A stretch of DNA of 64,000 nucleotides from Bradyrhizobium manausense (lineage in GTDB: Bacteria; Pseudomonadota; Alphaproteobacteria; Rhizobiales; Xanthobacteraceae). The translations under genes and the position numbers were made by a program. Shown one piece after another: positions 63,579 to 64,000 of the stretch (its first letter is position 1; each line of letters opens with the position of its first letter). Below the pieces are notes generated by a model. The model made no database searches, was not told the origin of the DNA, and saw only the letters and a list, made by a program, of their open reading frames with translations. Location: contig NZ_JAFCLG010000026.1 in NCBI RefSeq assembly GCF_018129685.1, positions 1 to 64,000 on the forward strand, read 5' to 3'.

Positions 63579-64000
63579 TCAGTTCTGGCACAGCGCGCTG
63601 GTGACGACGGTATCGGTGCGGCAATCGTCAGGTTTACGTTGCCGGCCGGGAATCAGAACCTTGGCCGAGCACTTCTCGGCGGAATCGGTGTTGAGGCTCT
63701 TGCCTTCCTTGTAGCCCTTGCTCTGGCAGAGCTGGTTGGCGGCGAGCTTGCAGTCGGGGCCGCCGCTCGGCGAAACCGGACAGGCCGCACGGCCGGAGAC
63801 CATGGTCGACGGCCGCGCCAGGCGCGACAGATCATTCATGGTCTCGGCGGGGCTTTTGATCGGCGGCAGGATCGAGGGCAGCTTGTCGAACAGCTTGCCC
63901 ATTTCGTGGATCAGCCCGGGATTGTCGTCACCCGCCGGCGGCCCTGATGCGGGGGGCGGCGAAGGCGGCGGCGCGGCCTGCGGTCCCTGCTCCTGCAAGC
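63579..64000 (-). CDS. Hypothetical protein, partial (cut by window end)
   Basis: At least 140 residues of the C-terminal part are present; the 5' end lies beyond the window. The N-terminal visible part is Pro-rich (APPPSPPPASGPPAG). The remainder carries six cysteines (RAACPVSPS, DCKLAANQLCQSKGYKEGKS, EKCSAKVL, DDCRTDTVVTSALCQN), typical of a small exported Cys-rich rhizobial protein. The signal peptide is not visible. No function assigned. Confidence 0.6.
   Translation of the reverse strand, partial: LQEQGPQAAPPPSPPPASGPPAGDDNPGLIHEMGKLFDKLPSILPPIKSPAETMNDLSRLARPSTMVSGRAACPVSPSGGPDCKLAANQLCQSKGYKEGKSLNTDSAEKCSAKVLIPGRQRKPDDCRTDTVVTSALCQN

Overview
The window looks like chromosomal DNA of a slow-growing rhizobial alphaproteobacterium, most likely Bradyrhizobium or a close relative such as Rhodopseudomonas. 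Coding DNA is strongly GC-rich. Palindromic intergenic repeats are abundant, amino-acid-type ABC transporters are numerous, and a pimFABCD-like beta-oxidation cluster is present. Several small families (DUF6636, GCG_CRPN, DUF6314) are typical of that group. The assignment rests on gene content read by eye; no database search was made.

Layout. 0-8.5 kb: a repeat-rich edge, a glutathione S-transferase, two DUF6636 secreted paralogues, an ArsR regulator divergent from a PLP-dependent dehydratase, and a visibly AT-richer patch (3.2-6.4 kb) with DUF5677-like, DUF3800 and GIY-YIG-like genes. A BBP7 beta-barrel and a GNAT acetyltransferase follow. 8.7-12.6 kb: glpK, then an MBOAT/SGNH acylation pair. 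12.6-22.5 kb: a pim-type dicarboxylate/acyl-CoA beta-oxidation cluster on the minus strand with a divergent IclR regulator; four of its five gene junctions hold REP-like hairpins. 22.6-30.3 kb: a complete branched-chain-amino-acid-type ABC transporter ending in three tandem binding-protein paralogues, each followed by its own terminator. 30.5-33.4 kb: a glycerate-2-kinase-like gene and a 1.4-kb IS4-family element (frameshifted transposase, 11-bp target duplication) inserted into a REP hairpin. 33.4-37.6 kb: a MarR regulator with a perfect palindrome, divergent from a second ABC transporter that includes a permease-ATPase fusion and has no adjacent binding protein.

37.6-41.3 kb holds dsbB, tRNA-Leu(CAA), a HlyD-adaptor remnant, DUF6314, an AraC regulator and two small exported proteins. 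41.7-47.3 kb is the most unusual stretch. It has an M15-peptidase/double-psi-barrel protein with a hydrophobic tail and no signal peptide, followed 38 bp later by a large membrane-embedded patatin-like phospholipase, then two convergent genes for a multi-TM protein and a secreted protein of unknown function. 47.4-51.5 kb is a tight three-gene operon of a GH13-like protein with altered active-site histidines, a small MntP-like membrane protein and a PQQ-type beta-propeller. 51.7-53.6 kb holds small conserved hypotheticals. 53.8-61.9 kb has two nitronate-monooxygenase-family genes, an acid-CoA ligase, a thioesterase and a KaiC-like ATPase translationally coupled to a hybrid histidine kinase. aspA and a gene cut by the window end close the segment.

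Functional reading: much of the window is acid/acyl-CoA catabolism and uptake under local IclR, MarR and ArsR regulators. It is interspersed with accessory modules; the 41.7-47.3 kb and 47.4-51.5 kb modules are the best candidates for something undescribed.
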